Assembly: GCF_002165625.1 (NCBI RefSeq)
Contig: NZ_NGNS01000006.1
Location: 124,001 to 188,000, forward strand
DNA from: Neiella marina
GTDB taxonomy: Bacteria > Pseudomonadota > Gammaproteobacteria > Enterobacterales > Neiellaceae
DNA length: 64,000 nt
Reading direction: 5' to 3'
Shown here: positions 1-11,679 of the stretch, one piece after another
How positions within the stretch are numbered: position 1 is the stretch's first letter
How the letters are laid out: each line of letters begins with the position of its first letter
The notes under the pieces: generated by a model
Seen by the model: only the letters and a program-made list of their open reading frames with translations
The model's database searches: none
Told to the model about the DNA's origin: nothing
Position numbers and translations under genes: made by a program

Positions 1-71
1 GAGATTTGGTCACTTTTTTAGCTTACCGTATACTCCGGCAATGATTTCCCCGTGTTTGCGCAAGGTTCACT

Positions 72-151
72 GCGCATCCATGCGCTTCGCCCTCCGGGCC
101 AGCTAAAGCTGTTCAAATTCGTTCCAGACCAATTTGTGAGCATTCCCAACG
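72..151. repeat. 80-bp intergenic repeat, copy 1
   Basis: This copy matches positions 296-375 in the same orientation with about three substitutions over 80 bases. It is built from short inverted motifs: GCGCAT-CC-ATGCGC, a GCCC/GGGC pair, AGCT-AA-AGCT, and CAAATT...AATTTG. In this copy the last stem is damaged by one base. No open frame is convincing. It looks like a dispersed structured intergenic repeat rather than a gene; genome-wide copy number cannot be judged from one window. Confidence 0.8.
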
Positions 152-175
152 CAACACTCGAACGCTCTAAAAAAG

Positions 176-203
176 CAAAAACCCCGCCAGAGCGAGGTTT
201 TTA
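176..203 (-). terminator. Rho-independent terminator downstream of the eno remnant
   Basis: Arms at 177-187 and 192-202 form a GC-rich stem (CCTCGC with GGCGGGG on the minus strand, one G-U pair) with a long T-run after it in the leftward direction. It lies about 200 bases beyond the stop codon of the broken eno copy. It may be the terminator that once served that copy, separated from it by the second repeat. Confidence 0.7.
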
Positions 204-295
204 ATGAGCTAAATCAGCTAAATAATTTGTTTGGATTGAACTCAGAAGTGTTCAGGACAAGACCGAAACGCGCAGTTTGCTATTGCAAATACTTC

Positions 296-375
296 GCGCA
301 TCCATGCGCTTCGCCCTCTGGGCCAGCTAAAGCTGTTCAAATTCGTTCCAGACGAATTTGTGAGCATTTCCAACG
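296..375. repeat. 80-bp intergenic repeat, copy 2
   Basis: Direct repeat of 72-151. Here the terminal inverted repeat is perfect: CAAATTCG, seven bases, CGAATTTG. The copy sits between the eno remnant (411-532) and the terminator at 176-203, so it may have inserted into the old eno 3' region. The 144 bases between the copies hold that terminator and nothing else recognisable. Confidence 0.8.
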
Positions 376-410
376 AAGTCATGGGCTCTTCTGAGGAGTA
401 ATCCAATAAA

Positions 411-532
411 TTATTGACCTTTAACTTCTTTCAGACCGTTGTACGGTGCTTTTTCGCCCAAAGCTTCTTCGATACGGATCAGCTGGTTGCCCGTAGTTAG
501 ATATGAGCAGCAACACGGTCAGAACGGCTCAT
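411..532 (-). pseudogene. Remnant of the 3' end of a second eno copy
   Basis: Read on the minus strand, this segment encodes a recognisable enolase C-terminus: MSRSDRVA, then a disrupted stretch with an in-frame stop, then [18 protein letters not shown] and the terminal KEVKGQ followed by TAA. It aligns with the last 35 codons of the intact eno at 607-1905 but differs at synonymous sites, carries GEKAPYNG instead of GSKAPYNG, and has about 15 extra bases in the middle. Homology begins abruptly at the MSRSD codons; nothing upstream matches. It is too short and too broken to make enolase. The divergence fits a leftover of an older or foreign allele better than a fresh tandem duplication; that origin is inference. 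Confidence 0.85.
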
Positions 533-548
533 TGAGTTTTCTCAGGGT

Positions 549-577
549 AAAAAAAATCCCCGCCGAAGCGAGGATTT
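549..577 (-). terminator. Rho-independent terminator of eno
   Basis: Arms 554-563 and 568-577 form a 10-bp stem (one G-U pair) closed by a TTCG tetraloop on the minus strand and followed by a run of about eight T. It lies 30 bases after the eno stop codon and so ends the pyrG-eno transcript. The stem resembles the terminator at 176-203. Confidence 0.85.
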
Positions 578-606
578 ATCAACAAGCTAAAAGCTTAAAG
601 CGTCAA

Positions 607-1914
<1,308 letters not shown>

Positions 1915-1991
1915 TCATATCCATTTATTTACGTGTGAAATGAAAGCCGCTGAACTACTTACTCAACGGCCCTGAATTCGGCGTTTAAAGT

Positions 1992-3718
<1,727 letters not shown>

Positions 3719-3862
3719 ACTCAGATCACAGTTTTTCACTGACTCTTGAGCTGATCCACATCAACAACCGGTTTATTTATCCAAATCAATGCAAAACAAT
3801 TTCTTGGCGGCCGTCAACACGACGTCAATTTCGAGCCCAATTAAAATGGCATTTCGATCGCA

Positions 3863-4669
3863 TTAGTTGTCGCTGAGGTGCTTTTTCGCGTCGCGCCAAA
3901 GGGCGTCCATTTCGGCAAGATTGCTGTCTTCAAACGAGCGTCCTTGTTCAGCTAGCGTTTGCTCAATAAAGCCGAAACGACGTTGAAAGCTGCCGTTACT
4001 AATGCGTAGCGCATGCTCCGGGTCAATGTTGTGATGGCGCGCTAAATTGACCACTGCGAACAATAGGTCACCGATTTCTGCTTCAAGACGAGAGTGATCA
4101 ACTTTATCGGCAGCCAGCTCGTCAGCTACTTCATCCAGCTCTTCTTTGATTTTATCGAACACTGGCTCGGGTGTTGGCCAGTCAAAGCCGACCTTTGAGG
4201 CCTTTTTTTGCAATTTATTCGCGCGCATTAAGGCCGGTAAACCAACGGTCACCGCATCAAGTAATCCGGTTTTCACCGCCCCTTTTTGAGCTCGTTCTTT
4301 TTGTTTCTCTGCTTCCCAATTAGCCGATACTGCAGCTTCATCGACGAACTCTTTGTTGGCAAAAACATGAGGATGACGGCGAATAAGCTTGTCATTAATA
4401 CCGGCGACAACATCATCAAAATCAAACAAGGATTGCTCTTTTGCCATCTGGGCATGAAAGACCACCTGCAACAACAAATCACCCAGCTCTAGACGCAGCT
4501 CTTCAAAATCGCGATGTTCGATGGCATCGGCGACCTCATAAGCCTCTTCGATGGTGTATGGCACAATGCTGTCAAAATCTTGTTTGATGTCCCAAGGGCA
4601 ACCACCATTGGGATCGCGTAGCTTGGCCATGATATCGAGCAATTGTTGAATCGAGCTGGATTGGCTCAC
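3863..4669 (-). CDS. mazG: Nucleoside triphosphate pyrophosphohydrolase MazG
   Basis: Hydrolyses NTPs and dNTPs to monophosphates and pyrophosphate, and in E. coli lowers ppGpp under starvation. The 268 residues contain the two tandem MazG domains: the first with EEAYEVADAIE and LELGDLLLQVVFHA, the second near residues 180-220 with ELDEVADE and EIGDLLFAVVNLARH. The start codon is GTG, with GGAG eight bases upstream. It sits between relA and pyrG, the arrangement known from E. coli, which links it to ppGpp metabolism. Length and metal-binding acidic motifs look intact. Confidence 0.95.
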   Translation of the reverse strand: MSQSSSIQQLLDIMAKLRDPNGGCPWDIKQDFDSIVPYTIEEAYEVADAIEHRDFEELRLELGDLLLQVVFHAQMAKEQSLFDFDDVVAGINDKLIRRHPHVFANKEFVDEAAVSANWEAEKQKERAQKGAVKTGLLDAVTVGLPALMRANKLQKKASKVGFDWPTPEPVFDKIKEELDEVADELAADKVDHSRLEAEIGDLLFAVVNLARHHNIDPEHALRISNGSFQRRFGFIEQTLAEQGRSFEDSNLAEMDALWRDAKKHLSDN

Positions 4670-4913
4670 GGAATTCTCCTTTACGATTGAGTCGACAACG
4701 GGTTGTTGGAGCTTGAGGATACAAGCATCGGCCGCATGGACGCGGCCGCTGAGCCAACAGGGATGTTTTCACGACGTCTTGTAGCATTAAGCTGCGACAA
4801 CCCGTCTACTCCAAATACTTGTCCCCTCAAACACCAACAACATGCCCCATTGAGATTGTGCTTGATGACAGGGTTCGGGCATTGAGCTGCAACAGCCAGT
4901 TTGTTCCGGTGAC
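4670..4913. other. relA-mazG spacer with a GC-rich hairpin
   Basis: These 244 bases hold no convincing gene. A perfect 7-bp stem (CGGCCGC at 4729-4735, GCGGCCG at 4742-4748) with a six-base loop lies midway, but no T-run follows in either direction, so it is not an ordinary terminator. Short open frames across the spacer show no family resemblance. Confidence 0.5.
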
Positions 4914-7103
4914 CTAAAGCCTGCGAGTTTCAATCACTCCGTTGAGCTGGCCGATTCGCGTTAGCATTCGAGCAACGGTATCAATATTGTAGATTTCAAC
5001 ATCCATATCGATGGTCGCAGTTTGGTCCGCGGCATTAGAACGCGTCGTCATACCCATGACATTAATTTTTTCATTGGCCAGCAAGGTGGTGATGTCACGT
5101 AGCAAGCCACTGCGATCCATCGACACAACTCGAATGGTAATGGCGTAGCCGCCGGAGTAGTTTTCTCCCCAGCGCACATCAATCACTCGCTCTGGATGGG
5201 CTTCAGCCAGATCATGAAACTGATCGCAGTCCAAACGGTGCACCGATATACCACGACCTTGGGTAATGTAACCACCAATGGCATCGCCAGGCACGGGTTG
5301 GCAGCAGCGGGCTATGTTGGTCATCAAGTTACCAACACCATCAACTACCACTGCATCCTTACTTTTCTTTTTAGCCGAGTGGTTCGTTCGCTTAATCAGA
5401 CGCTCGGCAAGCTCTTCATCACTGGGTTTGTGAAGCTGGCTTTGCAAGTAATTAATCACTTGATTCAAGCGAATATCACCGGCACCAACTGCAGCCTGCA
5501 GATCTTCGACACGATTGACATTAAAGCGCTTGACCGCCAAGCCAATGTGCTTGATATCGATGTTCACTTTGGCCAGTTCGGTTTCAAGTAGATCTTTGCC
5601 TGCTTGCAGGTTGGAGTCCTTATCCTGCAGTTTGAACCAGTGCTGAACTTTGGCTCGTGCTCGTGCCGAGTTGATGTAACCCATATTAGGGTTCAACCAA
5701 TCGCGGCTTGGCTTGCCATTTTTAGCCGTTAGGATTTCAACTCGGTCGCCGCTCTGTAAGGTATAAGTGAACGGCACAATACGGCCGTCGACCTTTGAGC
5801 CAATGCAGCGGTTACCCACTTGAGAATGAACATAGTACGCAAAATCGAGCGGCGTGGAGCCTGCTGGCAAGTCAACCACATCGCCATTTGGAGTGAACAC
5901 ATAGACCCGGTCTTCGACGACCTGATTACGCAACTCTTCTGCTAAATCACCACTTTCAGCGACATCATCTTGCCACGCCAAAATCTTCCGCAGCCAAGCG
6001 ATTTTCTCTTCATACTTGCTGCTCGAGCTGCCACCTTCTTTATACTTCCAGTGCGCCGCAACTCCCAATTCGGAATCTTCGTGCATTTCATGGGTACGAA
6101 TTTGAATCTCAACGTTTTTGCCTTCAGGGCCAATCACCACCGTATGAATCGAGCGATAGCCGTTAGGCTTCGGCGTGGCAACGTAATCATCGAATTCTTT
6201 AGCCAAGTGCTTCCAGTTGGTATGCACTACTCCTAATGCCCCGTAACAGTCTTGCAGTTGTTCAGTTAAGATCCGGACGGCACGGACATCAAACAACTTA
6301 TCGAAAGTGAGGTTCTTACGCTGCATCTTTTTCCAGATGCTGTAAATGTGCTTCGGACGTCCTTGCACATCGGCTTTGATGCCTTCTTTATCCAACGCGG
6401 TTTCAAGAGCAGAAACAAATTCAGTGATGTAGCGCTCGCGGTCTAAGCGCTTCTCTTTCAACTGCTTGGCAATTTGCTTGTAGGTTTCAGGGTGCTGATA
6501 GCGAAATGCGTAATCCTCCAGCTCCCACTTTAATTGGCCGATTCCCAATCTGTTTGCTAACGGCGCATAAATCGTTGACGTCTGACGCGCAACCATCACT
6601 CTGGTGTCTTCATCAGCATTTTTCACCGATCGCAGATAACAAATCTGAGATGCTAATTTGATCACCACGGCGCGGACATCTTCCGCCATTGCCAACAACA
6701 TGCGGCGCAGTTTATCGACCTGTGCAGCAGAAGCGCTTTCGCTTTGGTTATGAAGCGTGCTAATCGCATCCATGGTGTCGACATTTTGAATCAACGTTTG
6801 AATATCAGCACCAAACTGCTGTTCGATATCCTCTCGCTTGATGGCATTGGCTTGCACCAGAGGCACCATGAGCGCTGCCAGCAAAGTATCGATATCCATA
6901 TTCAAGGTCACGAGAATTTCGACCATCTCGCGTCCTTGGCGGAGCAACTCTTGGTTTTCATCGGTTTCGCCAGCAACATCCGCTACGCACTGATACACCT
7001 CGGTAAAACGTTGTGCCTGGGTGTGATTAGCGAGTGGCAGAGCAGCCAACCAATCTGCGGTTGACGTATGATCCTGTTGGTGGGCTTGGCGCACCGAAAC
7101 CAT
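4914..7103 (-). CDS. relA: GTP pyrophosphokinase RelA, (p)ppGpp synthetase I
   Basis: Makes pppGpp/ppGpp on starved ribosomes, the trigger of the stringent response. The 729 residues match the family order: a degenerate hydrolase domain, the synthetase domain, TGS, and a C-terminal ACT/RRM region. Two features mark it as monofunctional RelA rather than SpoT. The hydrolase His-Asp pair is replaced (AALMVPLVQA where SpoT has a His-Asp dyad), and the synthetase carries the EFDD (ExDD) motif followed by YRSIHTVV. The ATG has AAAGGAG seven bases upstream. It follows rlmD by 40 bases and is probably cotranscribed with it. Confidence 0.97.
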   Translation of the reverse strand: MVSVRQAHQQDHTSTADWLAALPLANHTQAQRFTEVYQCVADVAGETDENQELLRQGREMVEILVTLNMDIDTLLAALMVPLVQANAIKREDIEQQFGADIQTLIQNVDTMDAISTLHNQSESASAAQVDKLRRMLLAMAEDVRAVVIKLASQICYLRSVKNADEDTRVMVARQTSTIYAPLANRLGIGQLKWELEDYAFRYQHPETYKQIAKQLKEKRLDRERYITEFVSALETALDKEGIKADVQGRPKHIYSIWKKMQRKNLTFDKLFDVRAVRILTEQLQDCYGALGVVHTNWKHLAKEFDDYVATPKPNGYRSIHTVVIGPEGKNVEIQIRTHEMHEDSELGVAAHWKYKEGGSSSSKYEEKIAWLRKILAWQDDVAESGDLAEELRNQVVEDRVYVFTPNGDVVDLPAGSTPLDFAYYVHSQVGNRCIGSKVDGRIVPFTYTLQSGDRVEILTAKNGKPSRDWLNPNMGYINSARARAKVQHWFKLQDKDSNLQAGKDLLETELAKVNIDIKHIGLAVKRFNVNRVEDLQAAVGAGDIRLNQVINYLQSQLHKPSDEELAERLIKRTNHSAKKKSKDAVVVDGVGNLMTNIARCCQPVPGDAIGGYITQGRGISVHRLDCDQFHDLAEAHPERVIDVRWGENYSGGYAITIRVVSMDRSGLLRDITTLLANEKINVMGMTTRSNAADQTATIDMDVEIYNIDTVARMLTRIGQLNGVIETRRL

Positions 7104-7143
7104 GATAAAACTCCTTTGTCGGCAGGACTAAGACGTGTTGCTG

Positions 7144-8424
7144 TTAATTCTTACTGAACAAGATCATCGATTCAAGATGATGAGTGTGTGGAAACATGTC
7201 CATCACCCCTGCTTTTTCAGCTTGATAGCCATGGCGTTGCAAAATAGCCGAATCTCTGACCAATGTCGTCGGATTGCAGCTGATATAGAGCACTTTACTA
7301 GCTCGACAGTGAGGCAGTTGTTCCACTACGGCCTGCGCACCTGCGCGAGCAGGATCGAGAACAATGATATCGACCGGTTGCCACCAAGGCTGTAAATCCA
7401 GTCGTTGCGACAAATCAGCCTGATAGAACTCGGCATTTGTTAGTTGATTGCGCTCAGCATTCGAGTGAGCTTGCGTCACCATCGCAGCCACGCCCTCAAC
7501 CCCAACGACCTTTTTAGCTTTAGTCGCTAACGGTAGGCTGAAGTTGCCGGCACCACAAAATAGATCCAATACGGTTTCACTGCCTGTCATTTCCAGCCAA
7601 CTAACCGCCTGCGCAACCATCTGTTCATTGACCTGACGATTGCTCTGAATGAAGTGGCTTCGACAATAGTAAATAGTCACATCAAATTGGCCAAGATGAT
7701 AACTGAGCTCAGAATCTTGCGTTAGCAGTCGAACTTCGTGTTGCTGGCACCACTGTTCGATCAATTGCCGCTCGGGTTGCGACCAAGCACCTTGACGATG
7801 CAGCCAAACCGCAGGCTGTTGCCCACTTAGGTGCAATTCAATATGACCAACATCGGATGCTGAAGCCAATTGCTTGAGCAGCTCTTGCAATGGTTTAATC
7901 AGCGGCTGCAGTGGTTCAGCGAGCACTGGGCATTGCTGAATTGGCACAATGGTTTGACGTTCCTGATGGCGAAACCCGAGTTTGACCCGTCCCCTAACAT
8001 CCAACGCTAACCGAGCTTTGCTGCGGTAGCCTAGATCAGATGGTGAATGGATCGCTGAGGCCCAATGGTCAATGGTTACCCCAACTTTAGCCAACATCCG
8101 TTGCAACGCCTGCTGTTTGTATTGAATTTGTTGGTCTGCTTGCAGGTGCTGCAACTGACAACCACCACACTGATGATAGTGCTGACAAGGAGCCACTTGC
8201 CTAAATTCCGAGGCCTTGGAGATATTTTTCAGCTGTGCTTTTATTGGCCCTTTACTCGGCACCATGGCTTGAACTTGGACAGTCTCACCTGGCAAGCCTC
8301 CGGCAACAAACACCGCGCGTTGCTGCCAACGCCCTACGCCTTGACCATGACTATCCAAGTCGTTGAGCTGACATTGGAACACTTGTTTATTTTGTCGTTT
8401 CTTGGGAGTAAAGAAGTTTGCCAT
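7144..8424 (-). CDS. rlmD: 23S rRNA (uracil(1939)-C(5))-methyltransferase RlmD
   Basis: SAM-dependent enzyme that methylates U1939 of 23S rRNA. An N-terminal TRAM domain (about 10-70) is followed by iron-sulfur ligands Cys80, Cys86, Cys89 and Cys165, the SAM-binding motif DLFCGAGNFSLP, and the catalytic Cys383 in SCNP. The 426 residues agree with the E. coli enzyme. The gene is divergent from barA across a 111-base gap and is followed by relA, the classical barA-rlmD-relA arrangement. Confidence 0.96.
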   Translation of the reverse strand: MANFFTPKKRQNKQVFQCQLNDLDSHGQGVGRWQQRAVFVAGGLPGETVQVQAMVPSKGPIKAQLKNISKASEFRQVAPCQHYHQCGGCQLQHLQADQQIQYKQQALQRMLAKVGVTIDHWASAIHSPSDLGYRSKARLALDVRGRVKLGFRHQERQTIVPIQQCPVLAEPLQPLIKPLQELLKQLASASDVGHIELHLSGQQPAVWLHRQGAWSQPERQLIEQWCQQHEVRLLTQDSELSYHLGQFDVTIYYCRSHFIQSNRQVNEQMVAQAVSWLEMTGSETVLDLFCGAGNFSLPLATKAKKVVGVEGVAAMVTQAHSNAERNQLTNAEFYQADLSQRLDLQPWWQPVDIIVLDPARAGAQAVVEQLPHCRASKVLYISCNPTTLVRDSAILQRHGYQAEKAGVMDMFPHTHHLESMILFSKN

Positions 8425-8535
8425 AGTGGTGATGTGTGAGTAATTGCTCTTGCTCAGCGCACAAAGTGTGCAAATGATCGAGGCTGTGTCATTATAGCCC
8501 TTTGTATTTGCCGAATTGTCCCATAATCCATCACC

Positions 8536-11301
8536 ATGACAAAGTACGGTTTGCGCACCTGGGTAATCTTACTGACATTAGCACCAACTGTGCTGGTGAG
8601 CTTGTTGCTGGGCTCGTATTTTACGGTGACAAGATATGAGCAACTCGAGATGCAGTTGGTCAAAGACGGCACCAACATTATTGAGCCACTAACCATTGCT
8701 GCGGAACAGGGCTTAGTGACCAATGATCGCGAAAAATTGATGCGTTTGTTAAGTGTCACCCATCGCAAACATTCCCCGGCCGTTCGCTCAATCACAGTAT
8801 TCACCCCTGATCATGAGGTCTTTGTCAGCTCCAACTTTCATCGCCAGTTTGACTCGTTCCGACTTACTCCGGATGAGCCGATGCCAGACACCACTGACAT
8901 TGAGTATAACTACAGCAACAACTCGATTTTGTTTCGAGCCCCAATCCTAAGCTCGGCAAAGCAGGATGTTGGTTTACCACCGACACCGTTGGGCTATCTG
9001 ACGCTGCAGTTAGACAACTCGCCGACCATGCTCAATCAGCATCGAGCAGCATTCTATACCTTCTTAATTGTGCTGCTTGGGATCTGCGTTTGTATGGTGT
9101 TTACCATTCGCTTAGTCCGTAAAGTGACCAAGCCAATTACCGAGATGGTTCATGCCATCGATAATATTCGCAAAGGTAAGCTTGAGACTCGACTTGGCGG
9201 CCAACACATCGGCGAGCTCGATGACTTGAAAAATGGTCTTAACGCCATGGCGAAATCCATTTCCGAATACCACTTGGAAATGCAGAACAATATTGAGCAA
9301 GCAACCAGCGATTTACGTCAAACCCTAGAACAGATTGAAATTCAAAACGTTGAATTGGACTTAGCCAAACGCAGGGCGCAAGAGGCTGCCCGGGTCAAAA
9401 CTGAGTTCTTGGCCAACATGAGTCACGAGCTACGTACTCCGCTCAATGGGGTCTTGGGTTTCTCCCGTCAACTGTTAAAAACATCACTGACGACGTCACA
9501 ATATGACCAAGTGATGACCATTGATAATTCGGCGAAAAACTTACTGGGTATCATCAATGACATTCTCGACTTATCGAAACTAGAGGCCGGTAAGCTGACA
9601 CTCGAGCAAGTGCCATTTATTTTGCGTGATGCAGTCGATGAGGTGATGCAGTTGCTAGCACCAACGGCACACCATAAAGGTATCGATTTTGCCTTTATCA
9701 TCGATAACAAAGTGCCCGATGATCTGCTCGGCGACGCCCTGCGGATCAAGCAGGTCATCACCAATCTGGTTGGTAATGCGATTAAATTTACCGAGCAGGG
9801 TAGCGTCACTCTGCGGATTAGCGTTGATCAAGTTCGCGGCGACAATGTGTGCCTCAAGCTCGAAGTGAAGGATACCGGTGTTGGTATCTCCAATGAGCAG
9901 CAAGAAGCGCTGTTCCAAGCATTTGCGCAAGCTGACGCAAGCATCTCAAGACGTTTTGGCGGCACCGGCTTGGGTCTGGTGATCACTAAACGACTGCTAG
10001 CAGAAATGGATGGTGATATTGGCCTAGAGAGTGAGTTGCATCAGGGCTCATATTTCTGGTGTACCCTGTGCTGCCGTCTAAGTCCGATTGCGTTAGGCGA
10101 TCACAGCCAGTCAGAAATGTTGGCAGGCAAAACCGCACTGATCTACGAGCCGCAAGCTTACTCGCTGGAAAGCTTGGAAACCCCTATGCATGGCTGGCTG
10201 ATGAACGTTACCCCATGTCGGAGCAAGCAACAATGGCAGTCGCTACTTAAGCGCAGCGTCAAGTACGACTACGTCGTCGTTGCAATTGACGAATTTGATA
10301 GCAATCAGCTGCAAGCTCAGTTGCAGGCTCTCACTTACATTACCCGTCATGCCGTGCTGCTATCGGCAGTATCCAGTCAACATGAACTAGAACACCTTGA
10401 GAATTACCAAGGCATGTTCATTAGTCACTTACGCAAACCTTTGGTTAGCAACCGCTTGCTCAATGCGTTGCAGCGCATGACCCGAACCACCAAAGCATTC
10501 CCTGTCGGTCATCAATCGCTTCAGCGAGCCGAAAAAATGCCAATGAAAGTATTGGCAGTGGACGATAATCCAGCCAACCTGAAGTTGATTGTCACCTTGC
10601 TCAAAGAGAAAGTAACGCAAGTTGCAATGGCTAATAATGGCGAGCAAGCAATTGAAATGGCAGCACAAGAGTCATTTGATATCATTTTCATGGATATTCA
10701 AATGCCCAATGTTGATGGCGTAACCGCGACACAAACCATTCGCCAAGGGGAATACAATCAGCACACCCCGGTGGTCGCCGTTACAGCGCACGCCTTGCCT
10801 GAAGAAAAAGCCAACTTGCTAGCCAGCGGTATGGATGATTATCTGACCAAACCCATCGAAGAAAATTTACTCGATAGTATTCTGCAGCACTGGTATACCT
10901 TCAACCAGCAAAAGCAGCAATCGAAAGAGCTTTGCCACCCCCTAATCGATTGGCAGCAAGCGCTTAATCAAGCCGGAGGCCGAGCCGATTTAGCCAAAGA
11001 AATGCTGCATTTACTGATCGAATCACTGCCCGAATCACGAGATGCAATTGAGCAGGCATGGCAGGCAAAAGACGCCGCAACGCTAAAAGCTCAGGTGCAC
11101 CGTTTGCATGGTGCTTGTTGCTACGCAGGCATCCCAAAGCTGAAGTCAGTAGTTGGCACCCTCGAACGTTTGCTCAAGGAGCAATATGGCCAACAAGACG
11201 TTGAACCAGAATATTTCGAATTGATGGATTTGCTGGAGCAGCTCATTGAATCGCCGCCTCAAGGGCTGACCGATTCTAATACCACAGTCGCCAATGCATA
11301 G
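8536..11301 (+). CDS. barA: Hybrid sensor histidine kinase BarA
   Basis: Tripartite membrane kinase that phosphorylates the response regulator UvrY/GacA, controlling CsrA-antagonist small RNAs and carbon flow. The order is: transmembrane segment (about 10-30), periplasmic region, second segment (about 165-188), HAMP, coiled linker, HisKA with His297 in NMSHELRTP, an ATPase domain with GTGLGL, a degenerate receiver-like stretch, a true receiver with Asp720 in FMDIQMP, and a C-terminal phosphotransfer domain with His858. All three phosphorelay residues are present. The gene lacks an obvious SD. Its 3' end overlaps the convergent acpS by 43 bases. Confidence 0.95.
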   Translation: MTKYGLRTWVILLTLAPTVLVSLLLGSYFTVTRYEQLEMQLVKDGTNIIEPLTIAAEQGLVTNDREKLMRLLSVTHRKHSPAVRSITVFTPDHEVFVSSNFHRQFDSFRLTPDEPMPDTTDIEYNYSNNSILFRAPILSSAKQDVGLPPTPLGYLTLQLDNSPTMLNQHRAAFYTFLIVLLGICVCMVFTIRLVRKVTKPITEMVHAIDNIRKGKLETRLGGQHIGELDDLKNGLNAMAKSISEYHLEMQNNIEQATSDLRQTLEQIEIQNVELDLAKRRAQEAARVKTEFLANMSHELRTPLNGVLGFSRQLLKTSLTTSQYDQVMTIDNSAKNLLGIINDILDLSKLEAGKLTLEQVPFILRDAVDEVMQLLAPTAHHKGIDFAFIIDNKVPDDLLGDALRIKQVITNLVGNAIKFTEQGSVTLRISVDQVRGDNVCLKLEVKDTGVGISNEQQEALFQAFAQADASISRRFGGTGLGLVITKRLLAEMDGDIGLESELHQGSYFWCTLCCRLSPIALGDHSQSEMLAGKTALIYEPQAYSLESLETPMHGWLMNVTPCRSKQQWQSLLKRSVKYDYVVVAIDEFDSNQLQAQLQALTYITRHAVLLSAVSSQHELEHLENYQGMFISHLRKPLVSNRLLNALQRMTRTTKAFPVGHQSLQRAEKMPMKVLAVDDNPANLKLIVTLLKEKVTQVAMANNGEQAIEMAAQESFDIIFMDIQMPNVDGVTATQTIRQGEYNQHTPVVAVTAHALPEEKANLLASGMDDYLTKPIEENLLDSILQHWYTFNQQKQQSKELCHPLIDWQQALNQAGGRADLAKEMLHLLIESLPESRDAIEQAWQAKDAATLKAQVHRLHGACCYAGIPKLKSVVGTLERLLKEQYGQQDVEPEYFELMDLLEQLIESPPQGLTDSNTTVANA

Positions 11302-11648
11302 TGACGCTCATCAGAAAGACTTAACCAGCAATTGGTTATCGCTTGTGCATTGGCCAGCTGCAGCGCTTGACCCGAGAGGGTCAGCAAGGGTCGCCCTGCA
11401 GCATTATTAGACACTTCAAAATCTTGAAAAGTCACACCAGCCGCAATGCCAGTGCCAATCGCCTTGGCGGCAGCTTCTTTCGCTGCAAAGCGCTTAGCCA
11501 GAAAGCGAGCTGGTTGTTTATGCTGCTGAAACTGGCGTAACTCGTTTGGTGTTAGCACTCGCGCGGCAAAGCGATCTGGCGTCCGCTGCAGCACTTGCTC
11601 AATTCGGTCAATCTCCACCAAATCATTGCCAAGTCCAATAATTGCCAT
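11259..11648 (-). CDS. acpS: Holo-[acyl-carrier-protein] synthase
   Basis: Transfers 4'-phosphopantetheine from CoA to apo-ACP, activating fatty acid synthesis. The N-terminal GLGNDLVEIDR motif holds the metal-binding Asp, and RFAAKEAAAKAIGTG carries the second signature. The 129 residues match the usual size. It is the last gene of the rpoE-to-acpS block, 31 bases after pdxJ, and runs 43 bases into the 3' end of barA on the opposite strand. No terminator fits between the two genes. Confidence 0.96.
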   Translation of the reverse strand: MAIIGLGNDLVEIDRIEQVLQRTPDRFAARVLTPNELRQFQQHKQPARFLAKRFAAKEAAAKAIGTGIAAGVTFQDFEVSNNAAGRPLLTLSGQALQLANAQAITNCWLSLSDERHYALATVVLESVSP

Positions 11649-11679
11649 GTCGTCAAATCACTCCACCAGCACAGCTGTT

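Noticed and set aside
1946-1970. Hairpin in the pyrG-eno gap as a terminator
   Set aside because: Eight-base stem with one mismatch and no T-run; the two genes are more likely cotranscribed.
4703-4885. 60-codon frame in the relA-mazG spacer
   Set aside because: No SD, no similarity, overlaps a GC-rich hairpin; not enough to call a gene.
8425-8535. Specific promoter hexamers in the rlmD-barA divergent spacer
   Set aside because: Only partial matches such as CATTATAG with no well-spaced -35; too weak to list.
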